A stretch of DNA of 5,643 nt from an uncultured Acinetobacter sp. (GTDB taxonomy: Bacteria; Pseudomonadota; Gammaproteobacteria; Pseudomonadales; Moraxellaceae): the NCBI GenBank assembly GCA_900766635.1, contig CAAFWA010000084.1, positions 1 to 5,643 on the forward strand. The letters are read 5' to 3'. A model generated the notes under the pieces. It was given only the letters and a program-made list of their open reading frames with translations. It had not been told where the DNA came from and made no database searches. Shown here piece by piece: positions 1 to 5,643 of the stretch (position 1 is the stretch's first letter; each line of letters begins with the position of its first letter). The position numbers were made by a program, and so were the translations under genes.

Positions 1-10
1 CATCAAAAAA

Positions 11-48
11 GTTAAGGATAACAACAAACAATGCGTTAAGGAGAACAA
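11..48 (+). promoter_or_regulatory. Ribosome-binding region of the permease, duplicated
   Basis: A strong Shine-Dalgarno (AAGGAG, 38-43) lies 5 nt before the ATG at 49 and fixes that start. The 14-mer around it (35-48) also occurs at 11-24 with one mismatch (T19 versus G43), a direct repeat with a 24-nt period. The upstream copy precedes a two-codon ORF, ATG CGT TAA (31-39), whose stop overlaps the real Shine-Dalgarno. In-frame stops at 13-15, 19-21 and 37-39 rule out an N-terminal extension of the permease. Confidence 0.75.
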
Positions 49-1440
49 ATGGGTACTTTAGCAATTATCATCTCATTGGCATTACTGATGTTTTTTGCCT
101 ATCGGGGTGTGTCGGTATTAATTTTGGCACCTATCATGGCGGCTGTGGCAATTTTGCTGTCGGGTGACATGATTTACTTGATGCCACAATATACCGAAAC
201 CTTTATGGCAGCTTTAGGCGGCTATATTTTAAAATTCTTTCCGATTTTTCTATTGGGTGCTTTATTTGGGCAGTTGATGGTGGATTCGGGAGCGGCATCC
301 AGCATTTCCAATTGGATTATGGAAAAGTTAGGTCACAAACGTGCCATTTTAACCGTGGTGTTGGCTTGTGGGGTTTTAACTTACGGCGGTGTGTCGTTAT
401 TTGTGGTGGCATTTGCCATTTATCCGATTGCCAAGTCGATGTTCCAAGCGGCCAATATTCCTAAGCGTTTAATTCCAGGCGCCATTGCCTTAGGCGCATT
501 TACCTTTACCATGACTGCGTTACCGGGTTCACCGTCTATTCAAAATGCCATTCCGATTCCATTTTTTGGTACTAACGTATTTGCTGCGCCCGGCATTGGT
601 TTAATTGCAGGCTTGGTGATGTTTGCCTTAGGTTGTATGTGGTTACAAAGCCGTGCCAATAAAGCCCATAAAAATGGCGAAGGCTACGGTATTGATACGC
701 AAGAAAGCGAACAATTAGAAAATGGGGTTAAAGCACAAGGTGATATGCCTGTATTTTTGGCATTTTTACCTTTGCTTTTGGTGATTGGTGTCAATGCGCT
801 ATTTACCTACATTCTTTTTCCAGGTATGGATTGGAGTGCCTTACAAGAGTTGTATCCAAAATTAGACCCAGCCAAGCAGATAGGGCTTTGGGCACTGGTG
901 ATTGCTTTGGTGGTGGCATGTTTAAGCTTGATTGTGTTGCGCTTGGGCAAATGGAATAATTTAAAAGAAACCGTCAACAAAGGTGCATTAGGCTCAATGT
1001 TGCCTATTTTTAATACCGCATCTGAGGTGGGTTATGGTGCCGTGATTGCATCTTTAGCTGGTTTTGTGATCATTCGTGACATGGTGTTGAATGTCTCTAG
1101 TAATCCTTTGATTTCAGAAGCGATTGCTATGAATATTTTGGCAGGTATTACGGGCTCTTCTTCTGGCGGGATGTCGATTGCATTGTCGACTTTAGGTGCC
1201 GATTATTTGGCAATGGCGACGGCTTCTGGGATTAATCCTGAATTATTACATCGTATTGCCGCTTTGGCCGCAGGCTGTTTAGATACCTTACCGCATTCAG
1301 GTGCAATTATTACTTTACTTTCTATTTGTGGTATGACGCATAAACAGTCTTATGGCAATGTGGCCATGTGTACCGTATTAATTCCAATGGTTGCACTGAC
1401 CGTCGCAATTACTTTAGGTACATTATTTGGTTCATTCTAA
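49..1440 (+). CDS. GntP-family permease, possibly for hydroxybutyrate or a similar hydroxy acid
   Basis: This is a 463-residue inner-membrane secondary transporter of the gluconate permease (GntP) family, whose members import gluconate and related hydroxy acids with protons. Length and hydrophobicity fit: helices are visible at roughly 2-38 (two), 55-76, 98-127, 140-160, 177-199, 233-258, 276-298, 313-341, 355-390, 402-430 and 437-462. A polar cytoplasmic loop rich in Lys and Glu lies at 200-232. Family-like Gly/Ser-rich re-entrant motifs are seen, including GSSSGG (369-374) and the PHSGAI segment (415-420). From memory, similar Acinetobacter proteins are annotated as D-beta-hydroxybutyrate permeases beside ketone-body or CoA-transferase genes. 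That substrate is inference, because the upstream neighbour is outside the window. The start is supported by a strong ribosome-binding site. A terminator 57 nt after the stop marks the end of the transcript. The gene is intact, with no sign of transfer. Confidence 0.88.
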   Translation: MGTLAIIISLALLMFFAYRGVSVLILAPIMAAVAILLSGDMIYLMPQYTETFMAALGGYILKFFPIFLLGALFGQLMVDSGAASSISNWIMEKLGHKRAILTVVLACGVLTYGGVSLFVVAFAIYPIAKSMFQAANIPKRLIPGAIALGAFTFTMTALPGSPSIQNAIPIPFFGTNVFAAPGIGLIAGLVMFALGCMWLQSRANKAHKNGEGYGIDTQESEQLENGVKAQGDMPVFLAFLPLLLVIGVNALFTYILFPGMDWSALQELYPKLDPAKQIGLWALVIALVVACLSLIVLRLGKWNNLKETVNKGALGSMLPIFNTASEVGYGAVIASLAGFVIIRDMVLNVSSNPLISEAIAMNILAGITGSSSGGMSIALSTLGADYLAMATASGINPELLHRIAALAAGCLDTLPHSGAIITLLSICGMTHKQSYGNVAMCTVLIPMVALTVAITLGTLFGSF

Positions 1441-1496
1441 AACCGCTTGGATGTATGCATTTGCCTATTATTAAGAACACAGAGCAATATTGATCT

Positions 1497-1526
1497 AAAA
1501 AAAGCGCCCATAGAGGCGCTTTTTTT
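1497..1526. terminator. Bidirectional Rho-independent terminator between permease and ovoA
   Basis: A7-GCGCC (1497-1508), a 6-nt loop CATAGA (1509-1514) and GGCGC-T7 (1515-1526) form a perfect 12-bp stem whose outer A/T pairs give a U-tract on either strand. It can end the + strand permease transcript and the - strand ovoA transcript. The stem covers the last two bases of the ovoA TAA stop codon (1525-1527), so the hairpin starts inside the stop codon on the ovoA mRNA. Confidence 0.93.
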
Positions 1527-3642
1527 AAACTTTGCGTCGCCAAAGTGTGACTTGGCTTAAGCTGTGTTGAAATTTACGTTTGGTTTCACGAATCACAAAC
1601 TCAATATCCGTAGGGGCTTGAATCAGCTCGAAATGTGGAGCAAGTAAAAGTTTAAGCCCATCTAACGTGCTAAATTTCTCTGCATCTTTTTTAAAGCCAC
1701 CAATCCACTCGCTGCGTTCGGTATGTTGGGTGAGCCATGTATAAGGCGAGGTGAGCATTAACACACCACCGATATTTAAACGGCTATGAATATCATTTAA
1801 AAATGCTTGAGGATGATGTAAACGATCAATTAAGTTGGCCGCCAAAATAAAGTCATAGCCGCTAAAATCGGCTTTTAAGTTACAAGCATCACCTTGGAAA
1901 AATGAAACCTTATGCGCCACATGCGCCAATTTTAAATCAGCAAGTTGGCAGGCTTTATGCTCAGTTAGTTCACCCTCAACCGTAATGTTGTAATGAATAG
2001 TTTGCTTTTGGGCCAATTGTACGCCGTGTTGAATAAAACGTGCTGAAAAATCAATCCCCGTGACCTGATCAAAATAGCGTGCCAATTCAAAACTTGCCCG
2101 TCCAGTGGCACAGCCTAAATCTAAAGCATGCTGTTTGGGTAAATCAGGTAACTGCTGCATCGCAAATTCGACTAAGCTTTTGGCAAAATTGGCCACGCCA
2201 AAATAAGATTCACCATATTGAAACTCTAAATATTCAGCGGCAAGTTTGTCGGTTTCATAATGTGAGCGAATCGGATTAAGATCGGTTTCTGCGACCACAT
2301 AGCGAAAGCCTGCGTGTTGGAAAAAATGCCGACGAAAAGCAAAGCGAGCAGAATGCAAAATTTCATTGCCACTTGAAATCCAGGAACCGCCTTTGATCAA
2401 ATGATGTTGACCATCAAAGGTAGGGGTGGTGAAATCATCATACAACGGGTGTACTTCAAAACCATCGAAAGGATAAATGGCCGTTTCTGTCCATTGCCAT
2501 ACATTGCCTTGCACATCAAAAAAATCGCCATGCGCAAAGTGATCTACAGGACAACTTGATGCTGCTAAGCTCAGTTGTAAGTTTGCATACTGTTGTACTT
2601 CTTCAGGACTCAAGCCCGTGTGTTGATATAAGGCATACCATTCATCTTCTGTGGGTAAGCGAACCTTTTCGCCTGTAACCTGACTTTTCCAGTGGCAAAA
2701 GGCTTTGGCTTCATGAAAATTTACTTCAACTGGCCAATTCCATGGCATATCAACGAGTTCGGTCATCAAGCGTAATTGCCAACCCTGTGCTGATTGCTGC
2801 CAAAAGGTCGGATGCTTGGCCTGAGAAAATTTAAGCCATGCACGACCCTCCTCACCCCAAAGCTCGTGATTTAAATAACCACCATCTTCAACAAAAGCTA
2901 AAAATTCTTGGTTACTGACTAAGTAGCGGCTTGCAGCAAAAGCGCTGACTTGGGCTTTATGTACCCCATATTCGTTATCCCAACCATAAAAAGGATTGGC
3001 ATGGGTTTTATATAAACATAATTCGGTAGAAGGAACGCTGATCAGTTGATTGAGTGGCGCTGTGCCGTGCTGTTTATACGGTTGCCATTTGGGATGCGAG
3101 CAGACATTTTCGAGTTTTTGTTGGCGAATTAAAACTGATGAAGTTTCTAAATGAATACGTTCGTGTTCAATCGCCATTAAGATGGCCCACCACGGATGTT
3201 CCCAATCAATTGCCCCATGTAAAGGCTGTGTTTCGATGATTTCAAGCACGAGCGCTTTCACCTGTTGCCGATAAGCATAAACCGCCTCGACACTTGGCCA
3301 ATGGTAATGGCTGTCGTCTAAATCATCCCAACTCATTTCATCCACGCCGACGGCAAATAATGATTCAAAGTGTGGATTAAGACGTTCAGGAATCAGTTGG
3401 GCTAAAAGCAGCTTATTAATAAAAAATGTGGCGGTATGACCATAGTAAAAAATTAACGGATGACGCAGAGGAATGGCTTTTTCATAAAAGCCATTGTGAT
3501 TTAAACACTCAAATAAAGATTCATAGCGGCTAAAGGTTTCTAAAAAATAAGCAAGAATATCTTGGCGTAATTGTTCTGAATCGGATTGTTGTAAATTGGG
3601 CGATGAATGAAGCGAGGAGGGTCGCTCTAAATGATGGTGCAT
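1525..3642 (-). CDS. ovoA: OvoA: 5-histidylcysteine sulfoxide synthase with C-terminal 4-mercaptohistidine N-methyltransferase domain
   Basis: OvoA is a cytoplasmic non-haem iron enzyme that joins cysteine to C5 of histidine with O2, giving 5-histidylcysteine sulfoxide. After OvoB cleaves the C-S bond, the OvoA C-terminal domain N-methylates 5-thiohistidine to ovothiol A. Three parts are visible: a DinB-like four-helix domain (about 25-190), an FGE-sulfatase/EgtB-like domain (about 200-450) and a class I SAM methyltransferase (about 460-705). The iron motif HX3HXE is H160, H164, E166, and H69 in GHTATFF is the likely third histidine. The FGE part shows RLPTEDEW (328-335), GNVWQW (379-384), GGSW (418-421) and GFRYV (445-449); Y390 is a candidate for the active-site tyrosine (inferred). 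The methyltransferase glycine loop is LDLGCATG (507-514). The full-length fusion fits ovoA better than egtB, which lacks this methyltransferase. The start is supported by AGGGG (3649-3653) 6 nt upstream. No ovoB is in the window. Confidence 0.94.
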   Translation of the reverse strand: MHHHLERPSSLHSSPNLQQSDSEQLRQDILAYFLETFSRYESLFECLNHNGFYEKAIPLRHPLIFYYGHTATFFINKLLLAQLIPERLNPHFESLFAVGVDEMSWDDLDDSHYHWPSVEAVYAYRQQVKALVLEIIETQPLHGAIDWEHPWWAILMAIEHERIHLETSSVLIRQQKLENVCSHPKWQPYKQHGTAPLNQLISVPSTELCLYKTHANPFYGWDNEYGVHKAQVSAFAASRYLVSNQEFLAFVEDGGYLNHELWGEEGRAWLKFSQAKHPTFWQQSAQGWQLRLMTELVDMPWNWPVEVNFHEAKAFCHWKSQVTGEKVRLPTEDEWYALYQHTGLSPEEVQQYANLQLSLAASSCPVDHFAHGDFFDVQGNVWQWTETAIYPFDGFEVHPLYDDFTTPTFDGQHHLIKGGSWISSGNEILHSARFAFRRHFFQHAGFRYVVAETDLNPIRSHYETDKLAAEYLEFQYGESYFGVANFAKSLVEFAMQQLPDLPKQHALDLGCATGRASFELARYFDQVTGIDFSARFIQHGVQLAQKQTIHYNITVEGELTEHKACQLADLKLAHVAHKVSFFQGDACNLKADFSGYDFILAANLIDRLHHPQAFLNDIHSRLNIGGVLMLTSPYTWLTQHTERSEWIGGFKKDAEKFSTLDGLKLLLAPHFELIQAPTDIEFVIRETKRKFQHSLSQVTLWRRKV

Positions 3643-3667
3643 AAATTGCCCCTATTGTTGTTATTAA

Positions 3668-3693
3668 AAAAGACCAGCCAAAGCTGATCTTTT
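3668..3693 (-). terminator. Terminator of the LysR gene, only 25 nt before the ovoA start
   Basis: Read on the - strand, an 11-bp stem (AAAAGATCAGC / GCTGGTCTTTT, with one T-G wobble) closes a TTTG loop and runs into six T residues. It lies about 40 nt after the lysR stop, as expected for an intrinsic terminator. Because only 25 nt separate it from the ovoA ATG, any ovoA transcript begun at or beyond lysR would carry the hairpin in its leader. Confidence 0.85.
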
Positions 3694-3722
3694 AATCTAC
3701 GCCAAGAAATTTTTCTTGTATA
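3694..3722 (-). promoter_or_regulatory. Candidate ovoA promoter
   Basis: On the - strand, TATACA (3717-3722, 4 of 6 to the -35 consensus), a 17-nt spacer and TAGATT (3694-3699, 4 of 6 to the -10 consensus) form a plausible sigma-70 promoter just after the lysR stop. Transcription would start near 3687, inside the first arm of the terminator stem, so its transcripts could not form the full hairpin. The hexamers are weak and the region is AT-rich, so this is a suggestion. A TTTAAT -10-like hexamer at 3663-3668 is an alternative, but it lacks a good -35. Confidence 0.35.
3703..3718. repeat. Perfect 7+2+7 inverted repeat in the lysR-ovoA gap; possible operator
   Basis: CAAGAAA (3703-3709), a 2-nt centre TT and TTTCTTG (3712-3718) form a 16-bp perfect palindrome. 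With only two central bases it cannot fold as an RNA hairpin without opening the inner pairs, and no T-run follows, so a dimeric protein-binding site fits better than a terminator. It almost fills the spacer of the candidate ovoA promoter and reaches its -35. The binding protein is unknown. Confidence 0.5.
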
Positions 3723-3732
3723 TAAACAAATG

Positions 3733-4605
3733 TTATAGCGATGTATCGCTTTGCATTAACTGCACCAAGGCTTGTGCTGCTTTAGATTGACTACGTCCAG
3801 GATGCCATACCATGCCCAATTGGCGATGTAACTCTAAATTGATATCGAGCTGTTGCAGTTCATGGCTGACCATAGTTTTTGGCAGCACCGACCAGCCTAA
3901 TCCAATCGACACCAACATCCGAATCGATTCGAGCGAGTTATTGCTCATGGTGACTTTAGGTTTAGCACCTTGTTTCTCAAATTCAGCTAAAGTGATTTGT
4001 GAAGTATAGGTCTGTGCCGCAGGCAATAAACTTGGATAATCGGTTAAGTCATGCAGATTTAAATTTTTTGCCTGTGCTAAAGGATGAAAGGGCGCTGCCA
4101 CAAACACCAACGAATCATCCCAAATAGTTAAATAGGTTAAACGCGGGTCAAGCTGTGGCGGTAAGGTTAAAAATGCCAATTCAAGATCGCCCGCTAAGAC
4201 TTGCTCATGTGCTTGTTCTGAATCAACAAAACGTACATCTAAGCGCACATTTGGATAGTCTTGGGCATAACGGCGTAAATGATGCGGGATATGATGCAAC
4301 CCCATATGATGACTTGTGCCGAGCTTGAGTTTGCCTTGGACCTCATTTTGCTCATGGCTTAAGGTATGGTGAATGTCGCTTAATTCATTCAACCAATTTT
4401 TTACTTTCGGCAACAAAGAGTGTGCAGCATGTGTGGCTTGCACACCACGACCTGCCGACTCAAATAGCTTTACGCCAAAATATTCTTCTAAACTATGAAT
4501 GCGTTTAGTGACAGCAGGTTGGGTAATAAACAGCTGATCAGCTGCCATCGAAATTGAACCCAATTCCATCACTTTGACAAAGGCTTCAAAGGCTGCAAGA
4601 TTCAT
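3733..4605 (-). CDS. LysR-type transcriptional regulator, possibly leuC-linked
   Basis: This 290-residue LysR-family DNA-binding regulator has the usual family length. The N-terminal winged helix-turn-helix covers residues 1-60: its signature runs from SISMAADQL (17-25) through ITQPAVTKRI (27-36), followed by LEEYFGVKLFE (39-49). A linker helix (about 60-90) leads to the periplasmic-binding-like effector domain (about 91-285), with LKLGTS (93-98), GDLELAFL (139-146), PFHPLA (172-177) and a late SIGLGWSVLP segment (233-242). The effector is unknown. From memory, a LysR gene lies next to leuC in Pseudomonas and relatives; here a DUF2061 gene intervenes, so control of leuC is only a hypothesis, and control of ovoA or of itself is also possible. 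The Shine-Dalgarno is weak (GAG, 4611-4613), but the start matches the usual LysR N-terminus. It is closed by its own terminator and is probably monocistronic. Confidence 0.9.
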   Translation of the reverse strand: MNLAAFEAFVKVMELGSISMAADQLFITQPAVTKRIHSLEEYFGVKLFESAGRGVQATHAAHSLLPKVKNWLNELSDIHHTLSHEQNEVQGKLKLGTSHHMGLHHIPHHLRRYAQDYPNVRLDVRFVDSEQAHEQVLAGDLELAFLTLPPQLDPRLTYLTIWDDSLVFVAAPFHPLAQAKNLNLHDLTDYPSLLPAAQTYTSQITLAEFEKQGAKPKVTMSNNSLESIRMLVSIGLGWSVLPKTMVSHELQQLDINLELHRQLGMVWHPGRSQSKAAQALVQLMQSDTSL

Positions 4606-4641
4606 AAGCGCTCATCCATAAAGTTTTTTTATGCGTATTTC

Positions 4642-4683
4642 ATTATTTATAATTTTTTATATTTAAGCAAAGGAAAAATACAA
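4642..4683 (-). promoter_or_regulatory. Candidate lysR promoter region
   Basis: The AT-rich stretch upstream of lysR offers two overlapping sigma-70-like pairs on the - strand: TTGTAT (4678-4683), 16 nt, TATAAA (4656-4661); and TTGCTT (4665-4670), 17 nt, AATAAT (4642-4647). Each has a weak -35 (3 of 6) and a good -10 (5 of 6). I cannot choose between them. The rest of the gap (4684-4753) shows no further gene. Confidence 0.4.
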
Positions 4684-4753
4684 AAATTGCATCAAAATAT
4701 AACCGCTTGTTGGGTGGTTGGAGAAATTTTATGGTGATGACGAAGTAGTGAAC

Positions 4754-4782
4754 ATCAAAAAGGCCACCTCAAAGGTGGCCTG
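4754..4782 (-). terminator. Rho-independent terminator of the DUF2061 gene
   Basis: On the - strand AGGCCACC, a 5-nt loop TTTGA and GGTGGCCT form a perfect 8-bp GC-rich stem (4761-4781 in window coordinates) followed by a T-run (4757-4761). It starts about 21 nt after the stop of the small membrane-protein gene and separates it from lysR, which must therefore use its own promoter. Confidence 0.92.
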
Positions 4783-4802
4783 ATTTAGGAGCAGCAAAGA
4801 TA

Positions 4803-5030
4803 TTAAGCTTCAGAGCTAACTTGCTGTTTTTTCTCCCAAATACGTTCGTGAAAGAAGTAAGCAATCGCTTGAATCGTCGGTTCTAAAATACTTAAAGTCA
4901 TGGCCATCCAAATGCTACCGGTAACGAAGTAGCCCACTAACATGGCAACTGTGATGTGCATGATGTAGTAACTAAAAGTTTTTTTAAACATACGTTGATT
5001 TTGATCAACAAAGTGTTGGATATGTGCCAT
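4803..5030 (-). CDS. Small DUF2061-type membrane protein
   Basis: This 75-residue protein (MAHIQHF...QVSSEA) has the layout of the DUF2061 family of predicted membrane proteins. An N-terminal amphipathic stretch ends in KKTFSYY (16-22), then come two hydrophobic segments (about 23-37 and 39-58) separated by a TGS turn, then a family-like YFFHERIWEK ending (58-67) and a charged tail. The function of the family is unknown. An in-frame upstream ATG would add 43 residues (start at 5159), but this is rejected: AGGAG (5038-5042) sits 7 nt before the 5030 start, the promoter lies inside the extension, and the extension is AT-rich translation with no family similarity. It is divergent from leuC and has its own promoter and terminator, so nothing ties it functionally to leucine synthesis beyond position. 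Confidence 0.85.
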   Translation of the reverse strand: MAHIQHFVDQNQRMFKKTFSYYIMHITVAMLVGYFVTGSIWMAMTLSILEPTIQAIAYFFHERIWEKKQQVSSEA

Positions 5031-5068
5031 AAAACTGCTCCTAAGTGATGTTTTTTGCTGATACACAT

Positions 5069-5097
5069 AGCATAGGAAAAAAACTTTAATTTGTAAA
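5069..5097 (-). promoter_or_regulatory. Promoter of the DUF2061 gene
   Basis: On the - strand TTTACA (5092-5097, 5 of 6 to consensus), an exact 17-nt spacer and TATGCT (5069-5074, 4 of 6) form a good sigma-70 promoter. Transcription would start near 5062, giving a leader of about 30 nt that holds the AGGAG site. This supports translation from 5030 rather than from the upstream ATG at 5159. Confidence 0.7.
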
Positions 5098-5225
5098 AAC
5101 GAATATATTTTTAAAATTAATCGTAAAAATAAATCATTAAAAGTACATTCACATAACAAATCATGTATTAGTAAAAGTTTTTAAATTAATAAAAATGATA
5201 AATTAGATTTATGTGATTAGCTGTT

Positions 5226-5266
5226 TATAATCATTTCTAAGATCGAATTTACCCAGTCCAGTGGAG
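5226..5266 (+). promoter_or_regulatory. leuC promoter -10 and ribosome-binding site
   Basis: A perfect TATAAT (5226-5231) lies 44 nt before the leuC ATG. The position 17 nt upstream (TTAGAT, 5203-5208) is a poor -35, which could mean dependence on an activator. Transcription would start near 5238, leaving a leader of about 38 nt, too short for a classical leucine-rich leader-peptide attenuator. GGAG (5263-5266) is the ribosome-binding site, 9 nt before the ATG. Confidence 0.55.
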
Positions 5267-5275
5267 CATATCGAC

Positions 5276-5643
5276 ATGGCAGGCGAAACCCAACAAGCAA
5301 AAACATTGTATGACAAATTATGGGACGACCATCTAGTAAAACAACGAGATGATGGTTCTTCTTTATTGTATATCGACCGTCATTTATTACATGAAGTGAC
5401 TTCACCACAGGCCTTTGAAGGTTTACAGCTTGCAGGACGTCAACCATGGCGTTTAAGTGCAAACGTGGCAACACCTGACCATAACGTACCAACCTCATCA
5501 AAAGAACGCTCTGAGGGGATCTCAGGTATTGAAGATGATACCTCACGTATCCAAGTACAAACTTTAGATGACAACTGTAAAACCTTTAACGTAGTTCAGT
5601 TTGATATCAACGATGTACGTCAAGGTATTGCACACGTGGTTGG
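5276..5643 (+). CDS. leuC: LeuC, 3-isopropylmalate dehydratase large subunit (5' part, cut by the window edge)
   Basis: LeuC pairs with LeuD to isomerise 2-isopropylmalate to 3-isopropylmalate in leucine biosynthesis, in the cytoplasm. It is an aconitase-superfamily [4Fe-4S] enzyme of about 470 residues. Only the first 122 codons are here and the frame stays open to the edge. Visible family features are the N-terminal [11 protein letters not shown] (9-19), [21 protein letters not shown] (30-50, with the conserved D-R-H and the T-S-P-Q-A-F-E run), and ATPDHNVPT (65-73), which carries the conserved histidine of the aconitase fold. [15 protein letters not shown] (109-123, the last codon incomplete) is typical. 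The cluster cysteines lie beyond the window. The ATG at 5276 has GGAG 9 nt upstream and matches the usual LeuC N-terminus. leuD and leuB probably follow, but are not seen. Confidence 0.96.
   Translation, partial: MAGETQQAKTLYDKLWDDHLVKQRDDGSSLLYIDRHLLHEVTSPQAFEGLQLAGRQPWRLSANVATPDHNVPTSSKERSEGISGIEDDTSRIQVQTLDDNCKTFNVVQFDINDVRQGIAHVV

Noticed and set aside
1..15. Possible 3' end of an upstream gene (frame 1 reads H Q K S stop)
   Set aside because: Five codons cannot identify a gene, and the other two frames are also open to the window edge.
2079..2279. Short + strand ORFs inside ovoA (also 3054-3239) and inside lysR (3812-4009)
   Set aside because: They lie opposite well-supported genes, lack convincing ribosome-binding sites and have no protein-family character.
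4602..4619. Five-codon ORF (MDERL) whose TGA overlaps the lysR ATG
   Set aside because: It has no Shine-Dalgarno and is very short; the overlap is probably chance, though translational coupling cannot be excluded.
4731..4748. Five-codon + strand ORF (MVMTK) after a good GGAG
   Set aside because: Too short, no promoter seen, and it runs into the - strand terminator; most likely chance.
5085..5200. AT-rich tract considered as an origin or integration site
   Set aside because: No iterons, DnaA-box cluster or flanking repeats were seen; it is ordinary AT-rich promoter DNA for this kind of genome.
5217..5546. 109-codon - strand ORF opposite leuC
   Set aside because: It is the antisense shadow of the leuC coding sequence, and its product has no recognisable features.

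Overview
The window looks like chromosomal DNA from a gammaproteobacterium of the Acinetobacter/Moraxellaceae type. The coding DNA has moderate-to-low GC, the intergenic DNA is very AT-rich, and the LeuC N-terminus and GntP permease read like Acinetobacter proteins from memory. No database search was possible. I see no insertion sequence, CRISPR array, tRNA or rRNA gene, or phage gene.

Layout from left to right: (1) a + strand GntP-family permease (49-1440), with a strong ribosome-binding site inside a short tandem repeat. (2) A bidirectional terminator (1497-1526) shared with the convergent gene. (3) A - strand 705-codon ovoA (1525-3642), encoding the iron-dependent sulfoxide synthase of ovothiol biosynthesis fused to its methyltransferase domain. 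(4) A 90-bp gap holding the terminator of the next gene, a perfect 7+2+7 inverted repeat and a candidate ovoA promoter. (5) A - strand LysR-type regulator (3733-4605). (6) A - strand 75-codon DUF2061-type membrane protein (4803-5030) with its own promoter, ribosome-binding site and terminator. (7) A 245-bp divergent intergenic region. (8) The first 122 codons of + strand leuC (5276 to the window edge), the leucine-biosynthesis isopropylmalate isomerase large subunit.

The genes appear to be separate transcription units: each complete gene has a recognisable terminator downstream. The permease probably imports a hydroxy-acid carbon source, OvoA makes a low-molecular-weight thiol antioxidant, and LeuC belongs to leucine synthesis. 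The LysR protein may regulate leuC, because leuC-linked LysR genes occur in related bacteria, but its binding site is not evident. The part most worth a second look is the compact lysR-ovoA junction. There a terminator hairpin, a palindrome and a candidate promoter are interleaved within 90 bp, which suggests regulated ovothiol synthesis. No ovoB, the lyase needed to complete the pathway, lies in this window. I found no clearly undescribed system.
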